From: Sphingomonadaceae bacterium OTU29LAMAA1
GTDB lineage: Bacteria; Pseudomonadota; Alphaproteobacteria; Sphingomonadales; Sphingomonadaceae
Direction: 5' to 3'
Assembly (NCBI GenBank): GCA_024072375.1
Contig: CP099617.1
Location: 1,654,001-1,718,000 of the forward strand
DNA length: 64,000 bases
In this document: positions 1 through 8,528 of the stretch, piece by piece
How the letters are laid out: each line of letters begins with the position of its first letter
Numbering within the stretch: the stretch's first letter is position 1
Position numbers and translations under genes: made by a program
Notes under the pieces: generated by a model
What the model saw: the letters and a program-made list of their open reading frames with translations, nothing else
Told to the model about the DNA's origin: nothing
Database searches by the model: none

Positions 1-1
1 T

Positions 2-715
2 CCGGGCAACACCAACGCGCCGCTGGCGGTGACGCGCGCGGCCGTCCTCTACGTCCTGCGTACCCTGGTCTCCACCGACACCCCGCTCAACGACGGGTTC
101 CTGCGCCCGGTCACCTTGATCGTGCCGGAGGGATCGATGCTCAATCCGCGCTTCCCCGCCGCCGTAGTCGCGGGCAACGTCGAGACGAGCCAGGTCGTCA
201 CGGATGCGCTGATGGGAGCGCTTGGAGCGATGGCGGCGAGCCAGGGCACGATGAACAACTTCACCTTCGGCGACGAAACGCGCCAATATTATGAAACGAT
301 CGCCGGCGGTGCCGGTGCCGGACCGGGGTTCGCCGGCGCGCACGCGGTACAGACGCACATGACCAACAGCCGCCTGACCGATCCCGAGGTGCTGGAAACC
401 CGTTTCCCCGTTGTGCTAGAATCCTTCGCGATCCGCCGCGGTTCCGGCGGCGCAGGCGCATGGCCCGGCGGCGACGGTGCGACGAGGCGGCTGCGCTTCT
501 GTCAGCCGATGCGCGCAAACATCCTGTCGAATCACCGCCGCATTCCTCCCTTCGGCATGGCGGGCGGTGACGAAGGTGCGGTCGGCGCGAACCGGATCGA
601 GCGCGCCGATGGCCGCATCGAACCGCTGGCCGCCGTCGCCTCGGCGGACATGATGCCGGGCGACGTCTTCGTCATCGAAACGCCCGGCGGCGGCGGTTAC
701 GGGAGCGCGGGCTGA
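2..715 (+). CDS. 5-oxoprolinase / hydantoinase B family protein, C-terminal part (5' truncated by window)
   Basis: The reading frame is open from base 2, so the gene begins before the window; about 237 C-terminal residues are visible. The first residues read [20 protein letters not shown], matching the conserved region of HyuB/5-oxoprolinase subunit B, and the tail has the Gly-rich ending (ETPGGGGYG) seen at the end of these proteins. The family performs ATP-dependent opening of 5-oxoproline, hydantoin or related cyclic amide rings in the cytoplasm. Whether this is a separate B subunit or the C-terminal half of a fused 5-oxoprolinase cannot be told here. Its stop codon overlaps the next start by one base (TGATG), so it is coupled to the DUF969/DUF979 membrane pair. 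Confidence 0.85.
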   Translation, partial: PGNTNAPLAVTRAAVLYVLRTLVSTDTPLNDGFLRPVTLIVPEGSMLNPRFPAAVVAGNVETSQVVTDALMGALGAMAASQGTMNNFTFGDETRQYYETIAGGAGAGPGFAGAHAVQTHMTNSRLTDPEVLETRFPVVLESFAIRRGSGGAGAWPGGDGATRRLRFCQPMRANILSNHRRIPPFGMAGGDEGAVGANRIERADGRIEPLAAVASADMMPGDVFVIETPGGGGYGSAG

Positions 716-1368
716 TGCTGGTCCTTTCGGGTGTCGTCGTGATCGCGCTCGGCTTCCTGCTGCGCTTCAATCCGCTGCTTGTGATCGCCGCCGCTGCCCT
801 TGTCACCGGCCTTGCCGCCGGGCTCGATCCGATGGCCGTGCTGGCCCGGTTCGGACACGCCTTCAACGAAACCCGCTACGTCACCGCCATCTACATGGTG
901 CTGCCGGTGATCGGCCTGCTCGAACGCGCCGGCTTGCAGGCGCGGGCACGAGCCCTCGTCGCCGGGCTGCGCGGCCTTACCGCAGGTCGGCTGCTCGCCG
1001 GTTACCTGCTGTTCCGCCAGCTGTCCGCCGCGCTCGGACTCACCGCCATCGCCGGCCACGCGCAGACCGTACGGCCATTGGTCGCGCCGATGGCAGAGGC
1101 CGCGGCAGACCGTCAGGGCGGCGCCGACCCGGAACGGATCCGCGCGATCGCCGCCGCGACCGACAATATCGGCCTGTTCTTCGGCGAGGATATCTTCATC
1201 GCCATTGGATCGATCCTGCTGATGAAGGGCGTGCTCGACGGCTATGGCTATCATGTCGAACCGTTCCACCTCTCGATCTGGGCGATCCCCGCCGCCATCG
1301 CCGCATTCCTGATTCATGGCGCGCGCCTGTGGCTGCTCGACCGCAGGCTGGCGCGGCAGGCCCGATGA
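715..1368 (+). CDS. DUF969 family membrane protein
   Basis: A 217-residue very hydrophobic protein with about five to six predicted membrane segments and a soluble stretch near residues 125-150. The sequence (LVLSGVVVIALGFLLRFNPL near the start, then FNETRYV and ATDNIGLFFGEDIF) is what I recognise as DUF969, a family almost always encoded beside DUF979. The pair is generally thought to form a transporter, but no substrate has been proven to my knowledge. The ATG overlaps the upstream stop by one base and the stop overlaps the DUF979 start by four, so the genes are translationally coupled. Neighbourhood with a 5-oxoprolinase-type enzyme suggests uptake of 5-oxoproline or a similar small cyclic amide (inference). 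Confidence 0.8.
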   Translation: MLVLSGVVVIALGFLLRFNPLLVIAAAALVTGLAAGLDPMAVLARFGHAFNETRYVTAIYMVLPVIGLLERAGLQARARALVAGLRGLTAGRLLAGYLLFRQLSAALGLTAIAGHAQTVRPLVAPMAEAAADRQGGADPERIRAIAAATDNIGLFFGEDIFIAIGSILLMKGVLDGYGYHVEPFHLSIWAIPAAIAAFLIHGARLWLLDRRLARQAR

Positions 1369-2264
1369 TCGGTCTGAACCTCGTCTATCTGGTCGCAGGC
1401 GCGTTCTTCGCGGCCTGCGCCTTGCTGGGGCTGATCGACCGGCGCTGGGCCAACGCGCTGTTTCATGCGCTGCTCGCCACCTCGTTCTTCGCCGGCGACC
1501 GGATCGGCGATATCGGCAACGGCGTGCTCGTCCTCGCGCTGATCGCGACCGCCACGTCGGGGCGTATGCGGCGGGGCGAGCCGGTCGAACATCGTGCGCC
1601 GCATGGCCCGCTGCTCGTCCTCGCGCTCGCCATCCCCGCATTGACGCTCGTGGGAACCCTGCTGTTCAAGCAGGTGCCGACATGGATCGATCCCAGACAG
1701 GCGACGATGGTGGCGCTCGTCTGCGCCGTCCTCGTCGCGTTCGCCCTGTGCCACATCATCTTGCGGCCACCACCGCTCGCCGGCGTGCGGGCGGGACGGC
1801 GGTTGCTGGACGAAATCGGCTGGGCCGCGCTGATGCCGCAATTGCTCGCCAGCCTCGGCGCGGTCTTCGCGGTCGCGGGCGTCGGCAACGTGGTCGGCGG
1901 GCTGATCGGGCTGGCGATACCGGGGGGCAGCGTGTTCGGTGCCGTGGTCGCTTACGGCCTGGGCATGGCGTTGTTCACGATCATCATGGGCAACGCCTTC
2001 GCGGCGTTTCCGGTGATGGCGGCGGCGGTCGGCATCCCCTTGCTCGTCCACCGGTTCGGCGGCGATCCCGCGCCGGTCGCCGCGATCGGCATGCTCGCGG
2101 GCTTTTGCGGCACCTTGCTCACCCCGATGGCGGCGAACTTCAACATCGTGCCCGCCGCGCTCCTCGACCTGCGCGACCGCTATGGCGTGATCCGTGCGCA
2201 GGTCGCGACCGCGCTGCCGCTCCTGCTGTTCAATATTCTGCTGCTATGGTGGGTGATACGATGA
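1365..2264 (+). CDS. DUF979 family membrane protein
   Basis: A 299-residue polytopic membrane protein with roughly eight to nine hydrophobic segments; conserved-looking stretches include MGNAFAAFPVMAAAVGIPLL and FCGTLLTPMAANFNIVPAAL, typical of DUF979. I chose ATG 1365, which overlaps the DUF969 stop as ATGA, over a start at 1329 that would lie inside the upstream gene and add twelve non-hydrophobic residues. It probably works with DUF969 as one two-component membrane complex. The stop overlaps the DUF2891 start by four bases. The substrate is unknown. Confidence 0.8.
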   Translation: MIGLNLVYLVAGAFFAACALLGLIDRRWANALFHALLATSFFAGDRIGDIGNGVLVLALIATATSGRMRRGEPVEHRAPHGPLLVLALAIPALTLVGTLLFKQVPTWIDPRQATMVALVCAVLVAFALCHIILRPPPLAGVRAGRRLLDEIGWAALMPQLLASLGAVFAVAGVGNVVGGLIGLAIPGGSVFGAVVAYGLGMALFTIIMGNAFAAFPVMAAAVGIPLLVHRFGGDPAPVAAIGMLAGFCGTLLTPMAANFNIVPAALLDLRDRYGVIRAQVATALPLLLFNILLLWWVIR

Positions 2265-3265
2265 CGACACCGGACACCGGCCCGACCATCGGCCTCGACG
2301 CCGCGATGGCCAGCCGCTTCGCGCGGATCACGCTGGCGCATATCGGCCTGCAATATCCCTACAAGCTCGACCTCGTCCTTACCGGCCCGCAGGATGCCGT
2401 GCCGCCCGCAACGCTGCACCCGATCTTCCACGGCAGCTTCGACTGGCACAGCTGCGTCCACGGCTGGTGGCAGCTGCTGACGCTGCGGCGCCTGTTCCCC
2501 GACCTGCCGGAGGCCGCGGCGATCGTCGAACGCGCCGATGCGATGCTGACGCCCGCACTGGTCGCCGGTGAACTCGCCTATCTCGACCGCCCGATGAGCG
2601 GCGGGTTCGAACGCCCCTATGGCTGGGCATGGCTGCTCGCGCTGCATGCCGAGGCCGAGCGGCACGACGCACCATGGGCGGCGGCGCTGGCGCCGCTCGC
2701 CGCCGCCTTCGCCGCGCGTTTCTCCGCCTATCTGCCGAAACTCACCTACCCGATCCGGGTCGGCACTCACTTCAACACGGCCTTCGCACTGGTGCTCGCC
2801 CGCGACTGGGCGACCGGGCGGGACACGCCCCTTGCGGCGCTGATCGATGCGCGGGCGCGTGACTGGTTCGGCGACGATCGGGGCTGTCAGGCGTGGGAGC
2901 CATCGGGCGATGACTTCCTCTCCCCTGCCCTGACGGAGGCGCTGCTGATGAGCCGCGTCCTGCCGCCTGCCGAATTTGCCGCGTGGTTTGCGGCATTCCT
3001 CCCCGATCTCGCATCGGGCCAGCCAAAAACGCTGTTTCGCCCGGCGCACGTGTCCGACCGAACCGATGGCAAGATCGCCCACCTCGACGGCCTTAATCTC
3101 AGCCGCGCATGGTGCTGGCGCGCGATCGCGGATGCGCATTCCGGCACGGTTCCGCTCGAAGCCGTTGCGAACGACCATCTCCAGACAAGCCTGCCCCACC
3201 TCGACGAAGACTATATGGGCGCTCACTGGCTGCCGACCTTCGCCCTGCTCGCATTGATCCGCTGA
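2261..3265 (+). CDS. DUF2891 family protein
   Basis: A 334-residue soluble protein without signal peptide, matching DUF2891: it carries HPIFHGSFDWHSCVHGWW near residue 50, GWAWLLALHAEA near 120, TYPIRVGTHFNTAFAL near 165, and a C-terminal DYMGAHWLPTFALLAL motif. The many conserved Trp/His and the alpha-helical look suggest an alpha/alpha-barrel fold, but no activity is established. ATG 2261 overlaps the DUF979 stop as ATGA; an in-frame ATG at 2246 is a possible alternative adding five residues. As the last gene of the four-gene unit it probably acts on the compound handled by the oxoprolinase-like enzyme and transporter (inference). Confidence 0.8.
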   Translation: MTTPDTGPTIGLDAAMASRFARITLAHIGLQYPYKLDLVLTGPQDAVPPATLHPIFHGSFDWHSCVHGWWQLLTLRRLFPDLPEAAAIVERADAMLTPALVAGELAYLDRPMSGGFERPYGWAWLLALHAEAERHDAPWAAALAPLAAAFAARFSAYLPKLTYPIRVGTHFNTAFALVLARDWATGRDTPLAALIDARARDWFGDDRGCQAWEPSGDDFLSPALTEALLMSRVLPPAEFAAWFAAFLPDLASGQPKTLFRPAHVSDRTDGKIAHLDGLNLSRAWCWRAIADAHSGTVPLEAVANDHLQTSLPHLDEDYMGAHWLPTFALLALIR

Positions 3266-3305
3266 GCCGCATCGGTTAAAACGTACCTGCCGGTACAGAA
3301 AGCTG

Positions 3306-3345
3306 TTGACGCAGCAGCGACCGGGTTTATATACCACTCAGTATA
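3306..3345 (+). promoter_or_regulatory. Sigma-70-type promoter with overlapping operator-like palindrome, RND efflux operon
   Basis: TTGACG at 3306-3311 and TATATA at 3328-3333 are separated by 16 bases, a strong vegetative-type promoter. Overlapping and following the -10 box is an exact inverted repeat, TATAC (3330-3334) and GTATA (3341-3345) around a six-base centre, the size and position expected for a TetR-family repressor site. No tetR-like gene lies in the window, so the regulator would be elsewhere. The first gene start is about 215 bases downstream. Confidence 0.6.
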
Positions 3346-3349
3346 GAAC

Positions 3350-3559
3350 GTGGCGCTTGCGAAGCGACAGCCACGCGCCACCCGATGCGTCGCCGTCCGA
3401 GTAAGGGACGGCAAACTGGATATTCAGCCGGAGCGATCCGACGGCGCACAGCCTGTGCGCCGATCGTAGCCGTTCGCCAACATCGACCATCAGCCTCGGA
3501 CCGGGCGTCCGCGGGCAACGACCCGCCGTGTCCGCACGACATGATCAAGGGAGATCATC
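3350..3559 (+). promoter_or_regulatory. Structured 5' leader of the efflux operon
   Basis: About 210 bases between the promoter and ATG 3560 without a credible ORF. Several stems can be drawn: GTGGCG near 3350 with CGCCAC near 3376; CCGTCC with GGACGG around 3396-3416; and a perfect 9-bp stem, CGGCGCACA (3442-3450) with TGTGCGCCG (3454-3462), closed by a three-base loop. No U-tract follows the last stem, so a simple intrinsic terminator is not evident. A GGGAGA ribosome-binding site lies just before the ATG. It does not match a riboswitch class I know. Confidence 0.35.
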
Positions 3560-3988
3560 ATGGCCTATCTTTCCTTTACCGAACTCGGCCCCGACGGCAT
3601 CGTCGCAGTATCCGGCCCGGTCGCAGACCTCGTGCCGCGCATTGCGGCTGCGTCGCGTACCGGAGAACGGGCAACTGCCGCACGGCTCAGCGCACTCGAA
3701 TGGTCGGTGGTCGCACTCGCCGCCAAGGACCCGCTGTCGTCGCTGCGCACGCCCGGCCGGATGGCGGTCGCCATGGCCGCCGTGTTCGGTGATCGCCGGC
3801 GCTCCGCGTTGGCAGACCCGCGACTGGAGGCGCTGCGCCGGATCGCAGTGCTCAGCCGCCATCAGGGTTACACCGTCGCCCCCACCGAAATTCGCGCGTT
3901 CGTCGCCGCCGGCTTCAGCGAGGATCACTACGAACTGATCGTCGACAGCCTTCGTGCCGCAACCCGCAGCGCTGGAGCCCGCGCATGA
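3560..3988 (+). CDS. Hypothetical protein leading the RND efflux operon
   Basis: A 142-residue protein that I do not recognise. It has no signal peptide or membrane segment and looks mostly helical; a middle part (residues 45-110) is rich in Ala/Arg/Leu with WSVVALAAKDPLSSLR and RRIAVLSRHQGYTVAPTEIR, and the C-terminus ends in SEDHYELIVDSLRAA. It starts at ATG 3560 behind GGGAGATC and its stop overlaps the start of the adaptor gene as ATGA, so it is made together with the efflux pump. It is short for a TetR or MarR regulator and shows no convincing helix-turn-helix. A pump-associated or stress role is only a guess from context. Confidence 0.6.
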   Translation: MAYLSFTELGPDGIVAVSGPVADLVPRIAAASRTGERATAARLSALEWSVVALAAKDPLSSLRTPGRMAVAMAAVFGDRRRSALADPRLEALRRIAVLSRHQGYTVAPTEIRAFVAAGFSEDHYELIVDSLRAATRSAGARA

Positions 3989-5241
3989 ACATGCATGTTC
4001 CCATCGAAACCTCTGCAGCGGATACACCCGCCGCGGCACCGCATCGGCGTTGGCGCAAGGGTGCGCTCGTGCTCGTCCCGCTCGTGATCGCCGGGCTGGG
4101 CTATGGGCTGATCGACCATGATGCCCCCGCCGTCGCCGCGCCGCCGCCGCCCACCGTCACGGTATCGCAGCCGCTGGTGCGCGAGGTGAACGAGTGGGAC
4201 GATTATGTCGGCCGGTTCGAGGCGAGCCGCAGCGTCGAGGTGCGCCCACGCGTGTCGGGCGCGGTCACCGCGATCCACTTCACCGACGGCGCAATCGTGC
4301 GGAAGGGCCAGTTGCTCTTCACGATCGATTCCCGCCCCTTCGCCGCCTCGCTCGCCGAAGCGCGCGCCGGTCTGGCGAGCGCACAGAGCGACGTCGCCCT
4401 TGCCCGCGCCAATCTCGACCGCGCCAACCGGCTCGTCGCCGATGACGCGGTGTCGAAGAGCGACGTCGACCAGCTCAACGCCCGCCTGCGTGCCGCCACC
4501 GCCAGCCTCGCCGCCGCGCAGGCCCGCGTCCGCTCGCGCGCGCTCGACGTGGAATTCACGCAGGTCCGCGCACCGATCGCCGGCCGCATCTCCGATCGCC
4601 GGATCGACGCCGGCAACCTCGTCGCCGCGGGCGATTCGAACGGTACGCTGCTGACCACGATCAACGCGCTCGATCCGATCTACTTCACCTTCGACGGGTC
4701 GGAGGCGCTGTTCCTCAAGACCAGACGCGCCGCCGCCTCGGGTGCCGACGTGACCCCGGTCGAGGTGAAGTTGCAGGACGAGGGCGACTATCGCTGGAAG
4801 GGTCGCCTCGATTTCACCGACAACGGACTCGACCCGAAATCGGGGACGATCCGGGGCCGCGCGGTGCTCGCCAACCCCGGCCTGTTCCTGACGCCGGGCC
4901 TGTTCGGCAACATGCGCCTCGGCAGCGGCGGCACCACGCGCGCGCTGCTGGTCCCCGATTCGGCGGTGCAGACCGACCAGGCGCGCAAGACGCTGCTGAC
5001 CGTAGCGCAGGACGGCTCGGTCGCCGCCAGGCCGGTGCAGCTCGGCCCCGTGCTGGGCGGGCTGCGCGTGATCCGCGCCGGCCTGTCGCCCACCGACCGC
5101 GTCGTCATCAGCGGCACGCAGATGGCGATGCCCGGCACCAAGGTCACCGCCAGGCCCGGCCGCATCGCGCCGGCGTCCGAAGCCGCACCGCCCGGCGGTG
5201 GCGGGGCTCCGCTCGCGGGCGAAGTCACCTTCGCCCGGTAA
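3985..5241 (+). CDS. RND efflux periplasmic adaptor (HlyD/MexE-type membrane fusion protein)
   Basis: A 418-residue adaptor linking the inner-membrane pump to the outer-membrane channel. One N-terminal membrane segment (residues ~27-43, GALVLVPLVIAGLGYGLI) is followed by a lipoyl-like half motif (VEVRPRVSGAVTAIHFTDG), an alpha-hairpin rich in Ala/Arg (residues ~115-190), the second half motif (FTQVRAPIAGRISDRRIDAG) and a beta-barrel region. The C-terminal tail is Pro/Gly/Ala-rich. The start ATG 3985 overlaps the preceding stop; another in-frame ATG lies at 3991. Order adaptor-pump-channel is typical of complete tripartite multidrug or solvent exporters of the MexEF-OprN type. Confidence 0.93.
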   Translation: MNMHVPIETSAADTPAAAPHRRWRKGALVLVPLVIAGLGYGLIDHDAPAVAAPPPPTVTVSQPLVREVNEWDDYVGRFEASRSVEVRPRVSGAVTAIHFTDGAIVRKGQLLFTIDSRPFAASLAEARAGLASAQSDVALARANLDRANRLVADDAVSKSDVDQLNARLRAATASLAAAQARVRSRALDVEFTQVRAPIAGRISDRRIDAGNLVAAGDSNGTLLTTINALDPIYFTFDGSEALFLKTRRAAASGADVTPVEVKLQDEGDYRWKGRLDFTDNGLDPKSGTIRGRAVLANPGLFLTPGLFGNMRLGSGGTTRALLVPDSAVQTDQARKTLLTVAQDGSVAARPVQLGPVLGGLRVIRAGLSPTDRVVISGTQMAMPGTKVTARPGRIAPASEAAPPGGGGAPLAGEVTFAR

Positions 5242-5247
5242 CCCCCA

Positions 5248-5283
5248 CTCACCCTCATCAGGCGCACCGCCGGTGAGGGTGAG
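5248..5283. repeat. Intercistronic inverted repeat between adaptor and pump genes
   Basis: CTCACCCTCA (5248-5257) is perfectly complementary to TGAGGGTGAG (5274-5283), giving a 10-bp stem with a 16-base loop in the 86-base gap between adaptor and pump genes. It may stabilise or partly attenuate the transcript. A similar CCTCACCC stem recurs at 57758-57782, so it could belong to a family of small palindromic elements. Confidence 0.6.
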
Positions 5284-5327
5284 ACCGATATGCCTGTCGA
5301 ATTCCATCCTCTTCCGGGGAGCCTGCC

Positions 5328-8300
5328 ATGCGCTTTTCGCGCTTCTTCATCACGCGCCCGATCTTCGCCGCGGTCATCGCGGTCATCATCACGATCGTCG
5401 GCGCGATCGCCTATTGGGGCCTGCCGGTCTCCCAATATCCCGACATCGTGCCGCCGACGGTGACGGTCACCGCTACCTATCCCGGCGCGTCGGCGGAAAC
5501 CGTCGCGGAGACGGTCGCCGCGCCGATCGAGCAGGAGATCAACGGCGTCGACAACATGCTCTACCAGAGCAGCCAGTCGACCGGCGACGGCACGGTCACG
5601 ATCACCGTCACGTTCAAGCTCGGCACCGACCTCGACGCCGCGCAGGTGCTGGTCCAGAACCGCGTCGCCGTCGCCGTGCCCCGCCTGCCGGAAGAGGTGC
5701 AGCGGCTGGGCGTCGTTACGCGCAAGACCTCGCCCGACTTCCTGATGGTCGTGAACCTCGTGTCGCCCGACCACAGCCTCGATCGCGGCTACATCTCCAA
5801 CTACGCGCTGACGCAGGTCCGCGACCGGCTGGCGCGCATCGACGGCGTCGGCGACGTGCGGCTGTTCGGCGCGCGCGACTATGCGATGCGCGTGTGGATC
5901 GATCCCGGCCGCGCCGCCGCGCTCAACCTGACCGCGGGCGACATCGTCCAGGCATTGCGCGCGCAGAACGTGCAGGTCGCCGCCGGCACGCTCGGCCAGC
6001 CGCCCTATGCGAACGGCAGCGCGTTCCAGCTCAACGTCGAAACGCAGGGTCGCCTCGTCGATCCGGCGCAGTTCGGGCAGGTCGTGATCCGCACCGATGC
6101 GGACGGCCGCCAGGTCCGCGTCGCCGATGTCGCGCGCGTCGAACTGGGCGCGGCCGATTACGGCTCCAACACCTATTTGTCGGGCGAACCCACCGTCATC
6201 GCCGCCGTCTTCCAGCGCCCCGGATCGAACGCCCTCGCCGCCGCCGAAGCCGTCAGCGCGGAGATGAACGCGATGGCGAAGGACTTCCCCAAGGGGCTGG
6301 AATACCGCGTCATCTACAACCCGACCGAGTTCATCGCCCAGTCGATCGACGCGGTGAAGCATACTTTGGTCGAGGCGATGATCCTCGTCGTCCTCGTTAT
6401 CCTCGTCTTCCTGCAGAAATGGCGCGCGGCGATCATCCCGATCGTGGCCATTCCCGTGTCGCTGATCGGCACCTTCGCGGTGCTGGCGGCGCTGGGATAC
6501 AGCCTCAACAACCTGTCGCTGTTCGGGCTGGTGCTGGCGATCGGCATCGTCGTCGACGACGCCATCGTCGTGGTCGAGAACGTCGAGCGCAACCTGGAGC
6601 GCGGGCTCACCCCGCTGGAAGCGGCGCGTACGTCGATGGACGAGGTGTCGGGCGCGCTGGTGGCGATCGTGCTGGTGCTGTGCGCGGTGTTCGTGCCGAC
6701 GCTGTTCCTTACCGGCCTGTCGGGCGCGTTCTACCAGCAGTTCGCGGTGACGATCTCGACCGCGACGATCATCTCGCTGCTGCTGTCGCTAACGCTGTCG
6801 CCGGCGCTCGCCGCGATGCTGCTCAAGGCGCATGTCCATGCGGAGCACGGCAACCGCCTGACCCGCACCGTGCACCGCGCCGGCGATGCGTTCAACCGCG
6901 GGTTCGAACGGATGAGCGCCCGCTACGCCGCGCTCACCGCCGCGCTGGTCGCCCGGCCGAAGCGGATGATGACGGTCTATGTCGGCCTGATCGCCGCCAC
7001 CGGCGCGCTGTTCTGGGCGACGCCATCGGGCTTCATCCCGGCGCAGGATCAGGGCTACTTCCTGACCGTCGTCCAGCTTCCCTCCGGCGCGTCGGTCGAA
7101 CGCACCGACGCTGTCGTGCAAAAGGTCGCCAAGCGCATCCTGCCGCTGGCCGGGGTAAAAGGCGCGGTGATGCTCGCGGGCTTCGACGGCCCGTCGCAGA
7201 CGCTCGCCCCCAATGCCGCCGCCGCCTACATCCCGCTGAAATCGTTCGAGGAACGCGGCGAGCTCGGCGTCACCCTCGCCAGCATCATGGACGAGGCGCG
7301 CAAGGCAACCGCGGATATCGACGAGGCCCGCATCCTCGTCATCCCGCCGCCGCTCATCCAGGGGATCGGTTCGGCCGGCGGCTATCGCCTGATCGTGCAG
7401 GACAAGAACGGCGGCAGCTACCAGAAGCTGGGCGAGGAGACGGGCAAGCTGCTCGCCAAGGCGAACCAGACCGAGGGGCTGGCGCAGGTCTTCACCTTCT
7501 TCGATTCCGCCACGCCGCGCATCTTCGCCGACATCGACCGCGCCAAGGCGGACATGCTCGGCGTCCCCCCGGAACGCGTATTCGAAGCGTTGCAGGTCTA
7601 TCTCGGCTCGGCGTTCGTGAACGACTTCAACCTGCTGGGCCGCACCTACCGCGTCACCGCGCAGGCCGACGCGCCGTTCCGCGCGACCACGGCGGACATC
7701 GCCAACCTCAAGACGCGGTCGAACAGCGGCGCGATGGTGCCGATCGGATCGGTGTCGACCTTCCGCGACAAGACCGGGCCGTACCGCGTCACCCGCTACA
7801 ACCTCTTCCCCGCAGTCGAGGTCGATGGCGACACCGCGCCCGGCTATTCCTCCGGTCGCTCGCTGGTGACGATGGAAAAGGTCGCGGCCGAAACGCTGCC
7901 GGCGGGCTACGGCACCGAATGGACCGGCATCGCCTTCCAGCAGAAGGCGGCGGGCAGCACGGCGGCGATCGTCTTCGCGCTGGCGGTGGTGTTCGTCTTC
8001 CTCGTGCTGGCGGCGCAATATGAAAGCCTCGTGCTGCCGCTGTCGATCATCCTGATCGTGCCGATGTGCCTGCTCGCGGCGATGATCGGCGTGAACCTGC
8101 GGGGGATGGACAACAACGTCCTCACCCAGATCGGCCTCGTCGTGCTGATTGCGCTCGCCGCGAAGAACGCGATTCTCGTCGTCGAGTTCGCCAAACAGGC
8201 GGAGGAACAGGACGGCCTGTCCCCGGTCGAGGCGGCGGTGCGGGCGGCGCAGGACCGGTTGCGGCCGATCCTGATGACCAGCTTCGCGTTCATCCTGGGC

Positions 8301-8516
8301 GCGGTGCCGCTGCTGATCGCGAAGGGTGCCGGTGCCGAGCTGCGGCAGGCGCTGGGGACCGCGGTGTTCTTCGGGATGATCGGCGTCACCGGCTTCGGCC
8401 TGTTGTTCACCCCCACCTTCTACGTCGTGTGCCGCGCGCTGGGCGATCGTCTCGCCCGCCGCCGGCGCGCCCCCGCCCCAGACCAGACCGCGCCTCACGC
8501 GCTGCCGGCGGAATAA
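5328..8516 (+). CDS. RND multidrug efflux transporter, HAE1 family (AcrB/MexF-like)
   Basis: A 1062-residue inner-membrane proton/drug antiporter, the normal length for AcrB/MexF proteins. The N-terminus MRFSRFFITRPIFAAVIAVI is the family signature. Twelve membrane segments fall in two halves with large periplasmic loops after TM1 and TM7. The proton relay residues are present: paired Asp in TM4 (GIVVDDAIVVVENVER) and the TM10 Lys (ALAAKNAILVVEFAKQ). ATG 5328 follows a GGGGAG ribosome-binding site. It sits between its adaptor and outer-membrane factor. The substrate cannot be read from sequence; hydrophobic antibiotics, biocides or solvents are usual for this subfamily. Confidence 0.96.
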   Translation: MRFSRFFITRPIFAAVIAVIITIVGAIAYWGLPVSQYPDIVPPTVTVTATYPGASAETVAETVAAPIEQEINGVDNMLYQSSQSTGDGTVTITVTFKLGTDLDAAQVLVQNRVAVAVPRLPEEVQRLGVVTRKTSPDFLMVVNLVSPDHSLDRGYISNYALTQVRDRLARIDGVGDVRLFGARDYAMRVWIDPGRAAALNLTAGDIVQALRAQNVQVAAGTLGQPPYANGSAFQLNVETQGRLVDPAQFGQVVIRTDADGRQVRVADVARVELGAADYGSNTYLSGEPTVIAAVFQRPGSNALAAAEAVSAEMNAMAKDFPKGLEYRVIYNPTEFIAQSIDAVKHTLVEAMILVVLVILVFLQKWRAAIIPIVAIPVSLIGTFAVLAALGYSLNNLSLFGLVLAIGIVVDDAIVVVENVERNLERGLTPLEAARTSMDEVSGALVAIVLVLCAVFVPTLFLTGLSGAFYQQFAVTISTATIISLLLSLTLSPALAAMLLKAHVHAEHGNRLTRTVHRAGDAFNRGFERMSARYAALTAALVARPKRMMTVYVGLIAATGALFWATPSGFIPAQDQGYFLTVVQLPSGASVERTDAVVQKVAKRILPLAGVKGAVMLAGFDGPSQTLAPNAAAAYIPLKSFEERGELGVTLASIMDEARKATADIDEARILVIPPPLIQGIGSAGGYRLIVQDKNGGSYQKLGEETGKLLAKANQTEGLAQVFTFFDSATPRIFADIDRAKADMLGVPPERVFEALQVYLGSAFVNDFNLLGRTYRVTAQADAPFRATTADIANLKTRSNSGAMVPIGSVSTFRDKTGPYRVTRYNLFPAVEVDGDTAPGYSSGRSLVTMEKVAAETLPAGYGTEWTGIAFQQKAAGSTAAIVFALAVVFVFLVLAAQYESLVLPLSIILIVPMCLLAAMIGVNLRGMDNNVLTQIGLVVLIALAAKNAILVVEFAKQAEEQDGLSPVEAAVRAAQDRLRPILMTSFAFILGAVPLLIAKGAGAELRQALGTAVFFGMIGVTGFGLLFTPTFYVVCRALGDRLARRRRAPAPDQTAPHALPAE

Positions 8517-8528
8517 GGAGCCAAAACC

